From Rhodamnia argentea (Eukaryota > Streptophyta > Magnoliopsida > Myrtales > Myrtaceae): DNA of 64,000 nt. The position numbers were made by a program, and so were the translations under genes. Shown one piece after another: positions 1-10,495 of the stretch (positions are counted from its first letter, which is position 1; the number at the start of each line of letters is the position of its first letter). The stretch spans positions 1,966,001 to 2,030,000 of the forward strand of contig NC_063158.1 in NCBI RefSeq assembly GCF_020921035.1, in the 5' to 3' direction. Under the pieces are notes generated by a model. That model had not been told where the DNA came from, made no database searches, and worked only from the letters and a program-made list of their open reading frames with translations.

Positions 1-680
1 CCCTTCATGCAGGCATTCTTGCTTATCTTTTTCTCAGAGCTGGGAGATAAAACCTTCTTTATTGCGGTGAGACCAAGATCTTATCTCTTCACTGGCTGAG
101 TTACTAACAAATGGTACTGATTTGCTTGTCATAGTTTGAAGCCAAATCCTATCCTCAGAAAAGCCCTTCTTTCTTAGGATTTAGGAAGAGAAGTGACCTG
201 ATTAGGGTGCTTGTTTAAATAAGCCAATGAAAATATTTTCCGTGAACAGCATCGTGGGAATTCCCGTAAGGCATTCTCATGTGTCTTTCTTCAGTCTGTG
301 AACCCGAGAAAGAGGTATGTCTAAAACAAACCAGAGATTTTAAGTTGCCCTTTTTTTTTTTTTTTGGTCGGAACAAGCTGCCCTTGTTAGGCCTACAGGC
401 CTAACATAATTTTTGTGCAACTATTAGTAGTTGATGGATTAGTAATCAATTAAGGGAAGCTTTGTTGGGATTTACATTTCTGCTGAAAAGAACATTTTGC
501 TCAGATATGCGATACCTAATATAGGAATCTGGACTAAGCTTGAAAGTAAAATGGTAAACAAATTAGTCATGGGACAACTAATCCTGCTTCTGGGTGGCAT
601 GAACCTAAGAACTAACTGGATTGATATGTTCCAGAAATGATAAAATCTGCCAATTTCAGGTATTGTCTAGGTTAGCCTCT

Positions 681-732
<52 letters not shown>

Positions 733-3199
733 TTGCACGCATGCGCATGCATATGCATGTGCATATGCACACAACATCTCTCCCACATCTCTCCCATCTC
801 ACTTTCAGTTAATAATCTGTTCTTTTTCCACTGATCTCTTTGTAAGTGCTTACTCCTGTGTAGCTTTGGTGGAGTGCAGTACCTCTTAATTTGTCTTCTG
901 GCTTTCTGCAGGCTCTTTTAGCAGCTAGGAACTCTGCGGGCATTGTTTTCACTGGGACATTCGGTGCACTTGCGTATGTTACTCTGCTTCTGCATGGTGA
1001 TTTAGATGTCTTTTGCATTTTCTTTTGCTTTTTGTGATTCTTATTTGAGATATACAGAGTAAACTCAAGAAACAGCAAGTTAGAAAAGCAGCCGTCTCTA
1101 ACTAAATAGTTTTCTCCCATCTGCACAAGACCTAAATCGGCCACCCTCTATCCAAACCATTTGAAGTTGGTGATATTCTCATTTTCCATCTCTTATCTGT
1201 CTTATAGGTGTAGTATCTGTACAAACTTACTTAACTTGTTCCTGCCCTTAGTAACATTGGCAAAGCAGAAGTGTCTTTGTTGATCCATGCTACTAATTTG
1301 CAGTAAATAGATCATATCTTGAGATAAATAGCCATGACTTACATTAGAAGGTGACAGCTGCATCTTATTTATCTAAAGCAGTTGGTTGCCAGCACTACCA
1401 AAGTCCATGTCAATTGTGTTTTATGTCGAAGAGACCATAGAAATTCACTATTTTGGGATTAAAAGAAGTGCTTATTCTTCTGGACAGGATAATGACTATT
1501 ATATCTGTTGTTCTTGGAAGAACCTTTCACTATGTTGATGAAATCCTTCCGTTCAGGTACTTCAGTTTCTGCTTCTCAATCCATTTCCACAACACATGAT
1601 GACTTGTCTCTTTTCCATTTAGCTTTTGTGTGAAGTTGATTATGTTGCTGGAGAAGTATAATGTGTAGTAACGGCATCACAGGTTCGGTGAGAATGATTT
1701 GCCTGTTGATGACATTGCTGCAGTTTGTCTCTTGGTAAGTTTTGGATTGCTGCTGATATCATGAAATTTATACTATGTTCCTGCTAGTTTGCATGCCTTC
1801 TGTTAATAAAAAGGGACTGTTTTTGTTGAGAAATGAGCTGCATCTGTGCCCTAATTTCTGCATATCAGGTATATTTTGGTGTTTCCACTCTTATTGACAC
1901 CTCCTCTGGTGATGGTCTTAGGGCAGACGATGAGCAGAAAGAGGTGAATTGAATGTCGGTTTCCCAGTTTGTCGAGCCTTTTTCTGATGTTGCACCTATA
2001 AATATGCTCTTTTACTTTGTGTTACTTTCTCTAAAGGTGATATCACTTTGTTCTTTTGAACCAGGCCGAATTAGCAGTTTCGAAATTTTCTGGAAATGGT
2101 GCTGGGATAATAGCAGCTGCTAGTACCATTGTTAGTACTTTTGTTTTAGTCTTTGTCGCTGAATGGGGCGACAAGTCGTTTTTCTCCACAATAGGTGAGT
2201 GCAAAGTTTGAACTGTATATAAATTTGACCGGTCACTCTCATCGACCCAACATATGAATGCATACTTCAAGGCTTTAGTTCCCAATGATACTGTGTATTA
2301 GGCTAGTCCAGTTCATCTATTTCTTGTCTCTCTTACTATTCACTTGTAGCTTGCCATGATCTGATACATAACATTGCGATGTCAGCTGCCTTCAAACTCT
2401 AGCCTTTCCAACTCATTCTATTGTCTCATCCTCAGAGTCGTTTTCTGCTTCATTTGAAGTTTAGAATCTTGACTTTCTCTTTAGTAATTCGACATTTCTC
2501 TTGCAATATAGCCCTTGCTGCAGCTTCTTCGCCTCTTGGAGTCATTGGGGGAGCTTTGGCCGGACATGGGGTTGCAACTTTGGTAAATTTTTTTCCTAAT
2601 GGAAATCATGTCTTCTACTTACTAGCTTCTGGGTCAACTCGATGTCTTATCTGTTTAAGAAATGATAAGAAAGATCGTTCTAAAACATGACTGAAGAAAA
2701 CAGTGAAAATGCTAGTGTTCAGTTCACTGGTAACTGAGTATGCGGGACTTGTCGGCAGTTTGTTCAATCTGATGATTCTGAATGCAATTCTTGCAAATCA
2801 GAAGTGCTATGCATGTTCATGGTCAGATGTAACTTTGAGGCAAGGTTATATGCGACTATGGAGACAATATTGATTCTCGTATGTTTGCAAAATTCATTCA
2901 ACCACTTGCAAGATTATAATGAATCTAAAGATCGCGAATTTGTTTCACAAACTTTGTGCAGATCGCTGTACTCGGAGGTTCATTGCTGGGAACATTCTTG
3001 TCTGAGAAGGTATGAAAACTAAAATCACTTCTCACTCAATTTACTTAATCCCTTTGCTGCTAAAGCAATATTTTTTGGAGGGGGTTCATCTCTTACTCGA
3101 TTCGCCGTCCTCTATTCACTGTACCAGGCCATCGCCTACATCGGAGGTACTCTTTTCCTGGTCTTCGCCGCGGTGACATTTTTCGAGATCGTGAGTTAG
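1..3199 (+). CDS. Chloroplast GDT1-like (UPF0016) Mn/Ca transporter, PAM71/CMT1 type, 5'-truncated
   Basis: Nine exons are visible: 1-66, 911-992, 1488-1556, 1683-1734, 1869-1943, 2065-2194, 2512-2582, 2962-3009 and 3128-3199 (TAG stop). All junctions are GT-AG and all phases agree. The two hallmark UPF0016 motifs are present: ELGDKT in the first visible exon and EWGDKS in the exon at 2065-2194. Each lies at the start of a hydrophobic half, as expected for a two-repeat cation/H+ exchanger of about six or seven membrane helices. The linker between the halves is acidic (ADDEQKE). In plants the two chloroplast paralogues, PAM71 (thylakoid) and CMT1 (inner envelope), load Mn2+ (and perhaps Ca2+) for photosystem II. 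This copy ends in FFEIVS and its wording fits that pair rather than the shorter secretory-pathway GDT1s. I cannot say which of the two it is. The transit peptide and first exons lie outside the window. An AATAAA at 3475-3480 may be the polyadenylation signal. Confidence 0.9.
677..774. repeat. (TC)n-(AC)n microsatellite running into an alternating purine-pyrimidine tract
   Basis: Lies in the intron between the first two visible exons of the GDT1-like gene. A TC run (about 677-711) passes into an AC run (about 711-732). After a short break, about 40 bases of strictly alternating purine/pyrimidine follow, built of GCATGC, ATATGC and GTGCAT words. Such alternation can adopt left-handed Z-DNA. No coding content. 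Confidence 0.9.
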
Positions 3200-4040
3200 A
3201 GATTCTGGCATGTTGCACCCAAGCAAATTAGCAAACGGTTATCAGTTCGAGGAAGTTGTCGGAGACACCCTTGCATGGCTATTGGTAGGGCAAATTGCTT
3301 AGTGAAAGAGTGGACTACCATTTCTTGGTTAGACATCACTTCTTGTTGGGACAAGGATTCTGATCATTCTTTTGCCAGAATAGTTTCGCCGGGATTTTCT
3401 GCCTCGCAATTTTAACGTCGAAATTCAAGCACTTCATCTTTGCCGTGTGACTAATTGCACCTTCAAAACTTTCTAATAAATCTTTTTCATTTGAGCCAAT
3501 TCAATCCTTTTAGCCAATTTTGATCGAAAATTGCTAATGTGGCAAGATCGGCGGTGATGTAACCAATTTCTAACAATAATTTAATATTTTTTTGGATTTT
3601 TTTAATTTTTAATTCTTTTCCTTTTTTCTCTGGTTTTCTTTGTGGCATTAGCCAACGAGGGTCGTGATGAGGCTTACCTAGCCCTCGCCAATGCCAGGCG
3701 AGGGCCGCAACGCCTCGCCTAGTCTCCCCTAGACCATTGCGGCCCCGGCCCGTTGCCCAACAGAAAACCAAAGAAAAAAAAAAAAGGAAAAAAGGACAAT
3801 TCTAAAAAAAAAGATAAAAATTACCAAAATATTATTGTAAGTTAGCTATGCTAGCGCATGCCGCATCACTTCAGCCACGGTCGCGTCACTTCAGCGATTT
3901 TCGTCCAAAATTGGGCGGAATGACTGAATTTGCACAAATGCAAATGTTTAAGGCTGAATTGGCAAACTTAAAAAGTTTATAATTGAATTAGCAAAAATAC
4001 AAAAGATTTATAAGTTTTTGGACAATTTTTCCCGCACAGT
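3200..4040. repeat. 3' flank of the GDT1-like gene, then fold-back element with GC-rich 'cgaggg' core
   Basis: From about 3490 to 4032 two AT-rich arms, whose words include 'gccaattcaatcc' on one side and 'gactgaatttgcacaaatgcaaa' on the other, read as imperfect inverted complements. They flank a core (about 3655-3740) rich in 'cgaggg/ccctcg'. The same design recurs at 13.5-14.1, 28.0-28.7, 34.0-34.6 and 51.6-52.2 kb. There is no transposase, so it behaves like a MITE or fold-back element. I saw no clear target duplication here. Confidence 0.6.
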
Positions 4041-7000
4041 TCAAATAAACCTATGGTAAGTTTTGAGTTTCCGGGTCTTTTCACTTCCATGTTCATCTAT
4101 GTATCGATCCGAGAAAGTGCATGAAACATTCGTATCAACTATCAATACCCAAATCCCATCTTTCCTAGTAAGGAATAAAGATCGAAGAAGAAGAATCTCA
4201 AGATGCAGAAAAACAAAAAACAAAAAAATAATAATAATAATTGGGAGGTTGGCAAGATCGAAACCGACGTGGAGCAACTCGCCACCATCCATCCACGACG
4301 TTTTTGGCATATTGGAAGAATAACGAAGATTGGGTCTCGATTAGAAAGAAGATTCAAAGAAGAATAATTTAAAAGATCGGAATTTTTTGGACCGCCTCAC
4401 GTTATTATTCTCCTTTTCATCTTTGGGTCGTCTTCTTCTTCTTCTTCTTCCCACCACCATCCAATTTGGGTCCGTACATTCCTCATCGGTCCTCCGGAAA
4501 AAGATACTTTCTCTCTCTCTATCCTTTGCTCCCATCATGCCACAAATTGCGTCATGCGGTAGCATTAGTCAATTGGACTACTCTCCTCGATCACCTTAAG
4601 AGATGATGTCCTTTGAGTGATTGATTAAAAACATCCACCGCAAAATCAATTATGACATAGCCAATCGGAACAAATGCCGTCGAATCGCGTCGTTCCGGCC
4701 CGGGGTAGCATCTAGCGCGTTGAAATCTTGCGACGAAGCTGCTCGAGTTCTGAGTCGGTTTTCAATTTTCGGGAGAAGCTCTAAGAGGGTCGGAACCTTG
4801 GTTTTTCCAGATTGGTTGTCCTCTCAGCATTCTTTTTGGTATGACAACGGGGAGATCGATAAATATGTGATTGTACCTTGATTTAGAGATCTACAGCTCA
4901 AAAATTGTGGGAAAATTGTCTAAAAAGTCCTAAATTTATTGTATGGCTGCCAATTAGTCCTAAATCTTTCAATTGTGCCATTATAATCCTAAACATTTTG
5001 ATAATTTGTTAATTTAGTTCTAAATCTTCTTAAGCTTTGTCAATTTAGTCATAAACCTATCTTGCCGTAAAGGGCTACATTAACAAGTAATTAACGAATA
5101 AATCGGCAAATCGTCAAAAGATTCATGTATGTATTAACACAATTAAAAGGTTTAGAGTTGAATTAGCCGGCGTACAATAGGTTTCGGACTTTTTCGATAA
5201 TCATCCCCTCAAGCTAGTCGGAACTCTATAAAACCTAGACCAGGCTCAGGTGGTTCTCGATGATGAGAGCTCGGATTTCTTCGCGGATAGATTAATTCAG
5301 GGTTCGGTTTTAGCTCCAGGACATGCTATGGTGGTAAATAATGCAAGTTTTTCACCTCGATCCTTATAACCTAAAAACAAACGAGATAAATATGGGCAGC
5401 GCCCAAGACACATCACACGTGCGGTCCGAACGAAGATGAATATTACAAGGCATATTCTTTCTCAAGAAGTACAAGGAAAGCACACGGTCCTTGTCCCCTG
5501 CCTACTTTCGTTGTCCCAAAAGTCGACCATGCGTTATGGGACGGGATTCAGATAATGGCAAATATCGTAGAAAGTGAAGAGGAAGAGGGGGAGGTAAAAA
5601 AAAAAAATGCCACCAAGGATATAAAGTAGCCAGCATGGGCGTAAAAGAATCGGGAACCACCTGGACCGCCCAAAATCGAATCGGACCGGCCTAGAATCAA
5701 TGGGTCCCAAGGAAATCGATCTTGTTCCCAATACCCAATAAACTGGAACCGGTGGGTATTGATCTGCTTTTCGGTTCTAGATGTGGATCCGCCCACCTAC
5801 TCACCCGGACCAAACCGGTAAATATGTATGTAATATTCAAGAAAAATTGAAATCGAAAACCGCATGCTGGTTCAATGGATCTACTCGGGAAATGGTCCCA
5901 CCAAACTTCACGCAATTGGTGGCTTGTTTTCCAGCAAGCCATGAACAGGTCCAACCAAGCTTCATTTTTTTTTTCTAGCTAAAAAGAATGTCGTGTTTGG
6001 AAAAAAGTCAAAGCAATGAATACTTTACTTTCCCCTAAGTACTTCGAACAATGAGTAGATTGAAGAAACTAAAAAGGGGCAAATGGCAGCAATTAGGATT
6101 TATAACTTACAACAAATGAAGGCGATCGAGAGCGAGAGAGGGAGACGAGGTCGTGAGTTGTGTCTACGAGGGAGGGTTCGGAAGCGTGACCGTGAGTCGA
6201 TGGGAGTTGAGATGGGAGAGACCGATATGAGACGGGAAGCTTTCTCCCCCTCGACACTTTCCGAGTAATGTTAATACTTTTCTATCTCTTTACAGGGAAA
6301 AATTATTTGGGCGAGAAAATCCTGGTACGGCATGCGTTCCAAAGGAGGGAGAGACCATGAGTCGATGGAAGCGCGACCGTGAGTCGATGAGAGTTGAGAG
6401 GTGTGAAGCCGGACGTAGCTCACCTATGAAGAACTCGCCGGCCATGGGGCTCGTGGCGAGCCATCGGCGGTTGCGGTGAGGTGGCGGATTTTGTAAGTGA
6501 ACTTTGAGCACACCGGTATTAGGATTTCGATTATGACACTCAAAATAGAAAAAGGAAGATAATTTCAGGGCCATCCATTTGAAAGGAAAAGAGTGGTGCA
6601 AAACCAAAGCTGAACCGGAAGTTGGACTTCCTTGCACGTCTCAAAATCTCAAATCACAGGCAAAAAAAAAAAAAGAGAGAGAGAGAGTGAGAGAATAAAT
6701 ACCCTTATGGTTTGATCTCCATATGCCATTGAATCGCGATGCCCTAGACAATCAGCATGAGAACATTTGACCCGATAAAAAGAGAATATGATGTCTTTCG
6801 CTCATAGACAATCGCACTTCAATTTGCCTGCGAAGGAGGGATGAATGCGGCTGACGCCGTCGGATGGAGGTTACTTTCTCGACTTGATTGGATCACCGTG
6901 CGCTTGATCTCGGCCGACGTGTATCCATAAGATGTGCCGATTTCATGTGGATTTGCTCAAGTTTTGTCAAATCGAAAAGTTTAAAATATGAGCCAAGCCA

Positions 7001-8290
7001 TATAGGATATTTTAACAAAAAATGGACAATTACGTTTTTTTTTTCTTTCTTTTTTCTGTGCAAAATATCCGATGTCATGCCACGTCGACATTGTACGAAA
7101 CATTGCGTTAGGGTTTTGCTAATCCACGCGCGAGCGTAAATCTGGGGGGTTGAAAAAATCCGACCGACAACGATCGAACGATCCTTAAATCGCGAAAGCT
7201 TTGATTGAATTTAGCCTCACCGGGGAATGTTCATGGGGGGAGGGGAGGGAGGGCCACGTGCACGCGACAGCGCACCACCATGGACGGTGGCGAGGCGCTG
7301 CCCGCGCCCGCCCCACAGAACAGGAAACTCGAAAAGTCGGCGTTGACGATGACGACGAGGATGACGTGTCGAGGTACGGGTCGTTTGAGGCTTCTCGCGG
7401 TCGTTTCGCCACGCCACCAAACTTGACCTTCCGAACCCGACGAAGCTGCCCTCGAATATCTCTTTCTTTTCTTCTCCTTTTACTTTTTTTTTATAATAAA
7501 TTTTAAAAATTGAATTGCAATTTTAATTTTTGGCTTTTCTGACTGCCTAGGACCACTTCGTCCTTTTCGGCATCTCATCATGTGCCCGATGCGAGATCAC
7601 GCGTATTTCTTCCAAAATGACATCGATTCGCTCAACTTTGGACGTGGCTAAAACGCATGTAATTTACATCATAAGGTCTGCCAAAAAAAAAAAAAAAAAA
7701 TAGACCGAGATAGACGGAACTCGAGACGCGATTTGTTCAATTGAAGGGATGTCAATGTTGTGCCCCAAGTAATGGAACCGGTGAATCGATCAAGATGATT
7801 AGGATTCACAATTTTATGACGGCGTCGCTTTAGATATATCATAAGGAATAAATTGCTCGTGATTTGAGATTTTTAACATATAGGTATCAAATGTTCTACA
7901 AAAAATATAAAAAAGTAGCTTATATAGCTAATACAAAGAAACAAAAGAAGGTATATATTTTACTTAAGTTTATTAAAATGTGATTAACATATCATTCGCT
8001 GCTAAATGTATTGACCCGACATTGTAATTAGTCCGTAATGACCGCATTACTAGCTTCCTTCATCAGTATCTAGTATTGTACAATCATAAGTTTATTTTAA
8101 ATCAACTGTTGTAATCGGCTTATTTAATTGTGTTCATGCGAAATAATCTGCGAAATACATTATTAGGAAGTAACGAAAGATGGAAAGTAATTGATGTTGT
8201 AATACTAAGTTGGGAAGATCTATGTCCTTATCACATGTCGTGCGATTCGAAAGTTTCCGACTCATTGCGAGAACTTCCGCCGCTCTCTTC
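4041..8290. other. Gene-poor intergenic region
   Basis: I find no recognisable gene. About 4908-5206 is a small fold-back element whose ends, GGGAAAATTGTCTAAAAAG and the complement of its right end, match imperfectly. Around 5,590-5,830 is a dispersed 'accggaccgg'-type repeat that also occurs near 44.8-45.2 kb. A short passage containing 'gcgaccgtgagtcgatg' occurs near 6,180-6,215 and again near 6,357-6,400, a local duplication. Around 7,200-7,450 the DNA is GC-rich with open frames on both strands, but none resembles a known protein. Confidence 0.5.
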
Positions 8291-10495
8291 TCTCTTCTCT
8301 CTCTGCCATCGGTGCCGGGGCGCCATAAAAATCGCTGAAACCTGATTTTGGCAGCGCGAAACAGTCTCGGGTCGTCATCATCGTTTTTTGGGTCTACCCT
8401 GTTTTCCCCGAAGGAGCCGAATTCGATCCGTGGCAAATCCATTCTTCTGAGGTCTTTCTGCTAAAGCTCTCATCGTCTCTTAGTATCGCGCCCCTAGTGT
8501 TCTTCGAACTCCCTAGCGATCAATCGCTTCTCGTTTCATTTCTTTTCGTTTTTGGGTGAGTGCTTGGTTCTATTTGGAAGAGAGAAAGGACATCCCAACT
8601 CGACGGAGTTTGGGCAGCAGCTTGGTTTCGGCTTTGCAGCGAGTTTGACGAAAGTTTCCTGCTTTTAAGCACTTCTTTGTGGTTGGTGCTGATCATTTTG
8701 TCTGTGGGTTTTTGGTGTGCGTTTTGTTCTTGAGATGCTTCTGTATGAACCCTTTTATGCGTGTGCTTGGGCAATCCAAAGATCATGGCTTTTGCTTCTC
8801 TTTCTCTTTCCCCGTTTTCTGAGAATTCTGAAGAAAGATTTTTTTCCCCAGTCCGTGGGTTAACGACCAAGAAAGAGTTATTATGTCTCTGAGAGAAGTT
8901 TGATAAAATTCATGCTGAATAGAATGCTATCGGTTGCTCAATAGATTTGCTCTGTATTGGTGCATTACCTGGACAAGAGAGATCTATGTCTAGCAGTTAT
9001 GTTTTTATCTGATTTGGTTCTTTCTTGCTTGCTTTGTTGTGCTTTCTGGGCGGTCATCACAAAGCGCTTCCTGTCTGAGTACCTTTGACATGCCATATCA
9101 ATGTGCCAATTCTCTTATGTGCGACTGATGGCGATTTGCATGTTTGTAGACATAGTCGTAGAGATCAGTTTGGAACCTTATGAGGACATCTCCGAGTTCA
9201 TCTAATTTACTAAGGAGGTCATCTTTTGCATTTTTTTGAAGATCTTTGGATCGCTGCTTTACCTTTTATTTTGTTATTAGTGGGCCATGTGGGTTTGAGA
9301 TCTTAAACTGGAAGACTATGGAAAGGCTGCCACAATTTATTATTTCCATCTCAAAGCTATGTAGCGTTCATTTTAGTTGAGGCAGTGAACTATTCACTCC
9401 CATGTGGTTCGTGGCTTAAGATAAATGTTTCGTGTGTAAGATGCCTTTCCTTTTTCTTATTCTAAATGCATTGATTTTTATTCTAATTTGCAGATTGATT
9501 GAATCGGCTCATGCATTGCGATCTCAGCCTGATACTCTTTTTTTTTTTAAATTGGCTAGCGAAAATCTTTAGAAAGTTTGGAGCTTGATCTTGTTGTGCT
9601 GACTTTGGAGTCAGATGGCAGATTGGTTGGTTTAATATTTGTATGAAACTCTTTGCATTGCCTTGCCTTGCCTTGTTTCCTTGTGTGTTTTCTGTACCAT
9701 GATGCAGTTGAAGTTCCTTAGGCTGTACGGCGCATGCTAGTGGTTGGTCTTATTTTTGAGATTTTAAAAGGGGAGTCCGTTCCTTCTGGCAATGTAATCA
9801 TATTCCTTCGTTTGCTCATTCATGGCTTCTCACTTTTTGTGGATATACTGAATGCTCAAAGGTGGCCTTGCCCATTTTCTTTGGCATATGGAGTTTCTTC
9901 GAATGAACTGCTGGGATTTGAAAATTGTATAAGATGTGACAAGGAGTTGGAGTCTGCCTGTTAATCCATAACATGTTACCTTTGTTCTCATTAATGCTTT
10001 TAGTTTTTCTAGAGTGATTTTAAACACTGAACTTCTTAAATTTGCTAGTTGCTGTGAACTAATTAAAGCCTTCCAAAATTCTCCCGATCAATGTGTCTAG
10101 AACTCAAGAGGATGAATGAGCAACATTGTGCTTGGTTCTTTGTTACTTGATGTCTCAATGTGGTAACCATCCTAATGTTACCTTACCAATCTTGCTCTGT
10201 CTCTCGACTTTTTGCTTATAGGATGATCTACGGATTGGGTTTCATTTCGCAACCTCAGCTCTCCTTTGAAGGATCTTGGCTGGTCTGAAGTGCTCATCAA
10301 TAGCGTAGATTCTTATCCGAGGAAATGGATCGCTGTGATACTTCAGGTTTCGTTAGCGGAGGAGGAATGCACTACTTGATGGACATGTAATGTAGATAGA
10401 TTTTTTCTTTTTTTCTTTTTTGCTAATTTAGACATTACCAGAAATCAGGCAGGCTGCCACACACTGTTTAGATCAGACACGTCAATAGTCATCTC
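8290..10495 (+). other. 5' untranslated region with long intron of the Cys/His-repeat gene
   Basis: A CT-rich tract at about 8,280-8,310 is a typical plant leader or transcription start region. A good donor (gggtgagtgc, intron starting near 8556) pairs with an acceptor ending at 10221 (tttgcttatag), giving a probable 5'UTR intron of about 1.67 kb. The intron is T-rich and without coding content. Long leader introns of this kind are common in plant regulatory genes, where they often raise expression. Boundaries are inferred from splice consensus only. Confidence 0.55.
10325..10390 (+). other. Upstream ORF, 21 codons
   Basis: An ATG at 10325 opens a 21-residue frame that ends in TAA at 10388-10390, about 105 nt before the main ATG at 10496. 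It sits after the inferred leader intron, so it should be in the mature 5'UTR. It may dampen translation of the main ORF. Two further in-frame ATGs lie near its end. Peptide conservation would be needed to call it functional. Confidence 0.4.

Noticed and set aside
7201..7506. Overlapping ORFs on both strands in a GC-rich patch
   Set aside because: Open in several frames because of base composition; no domain or splice support.
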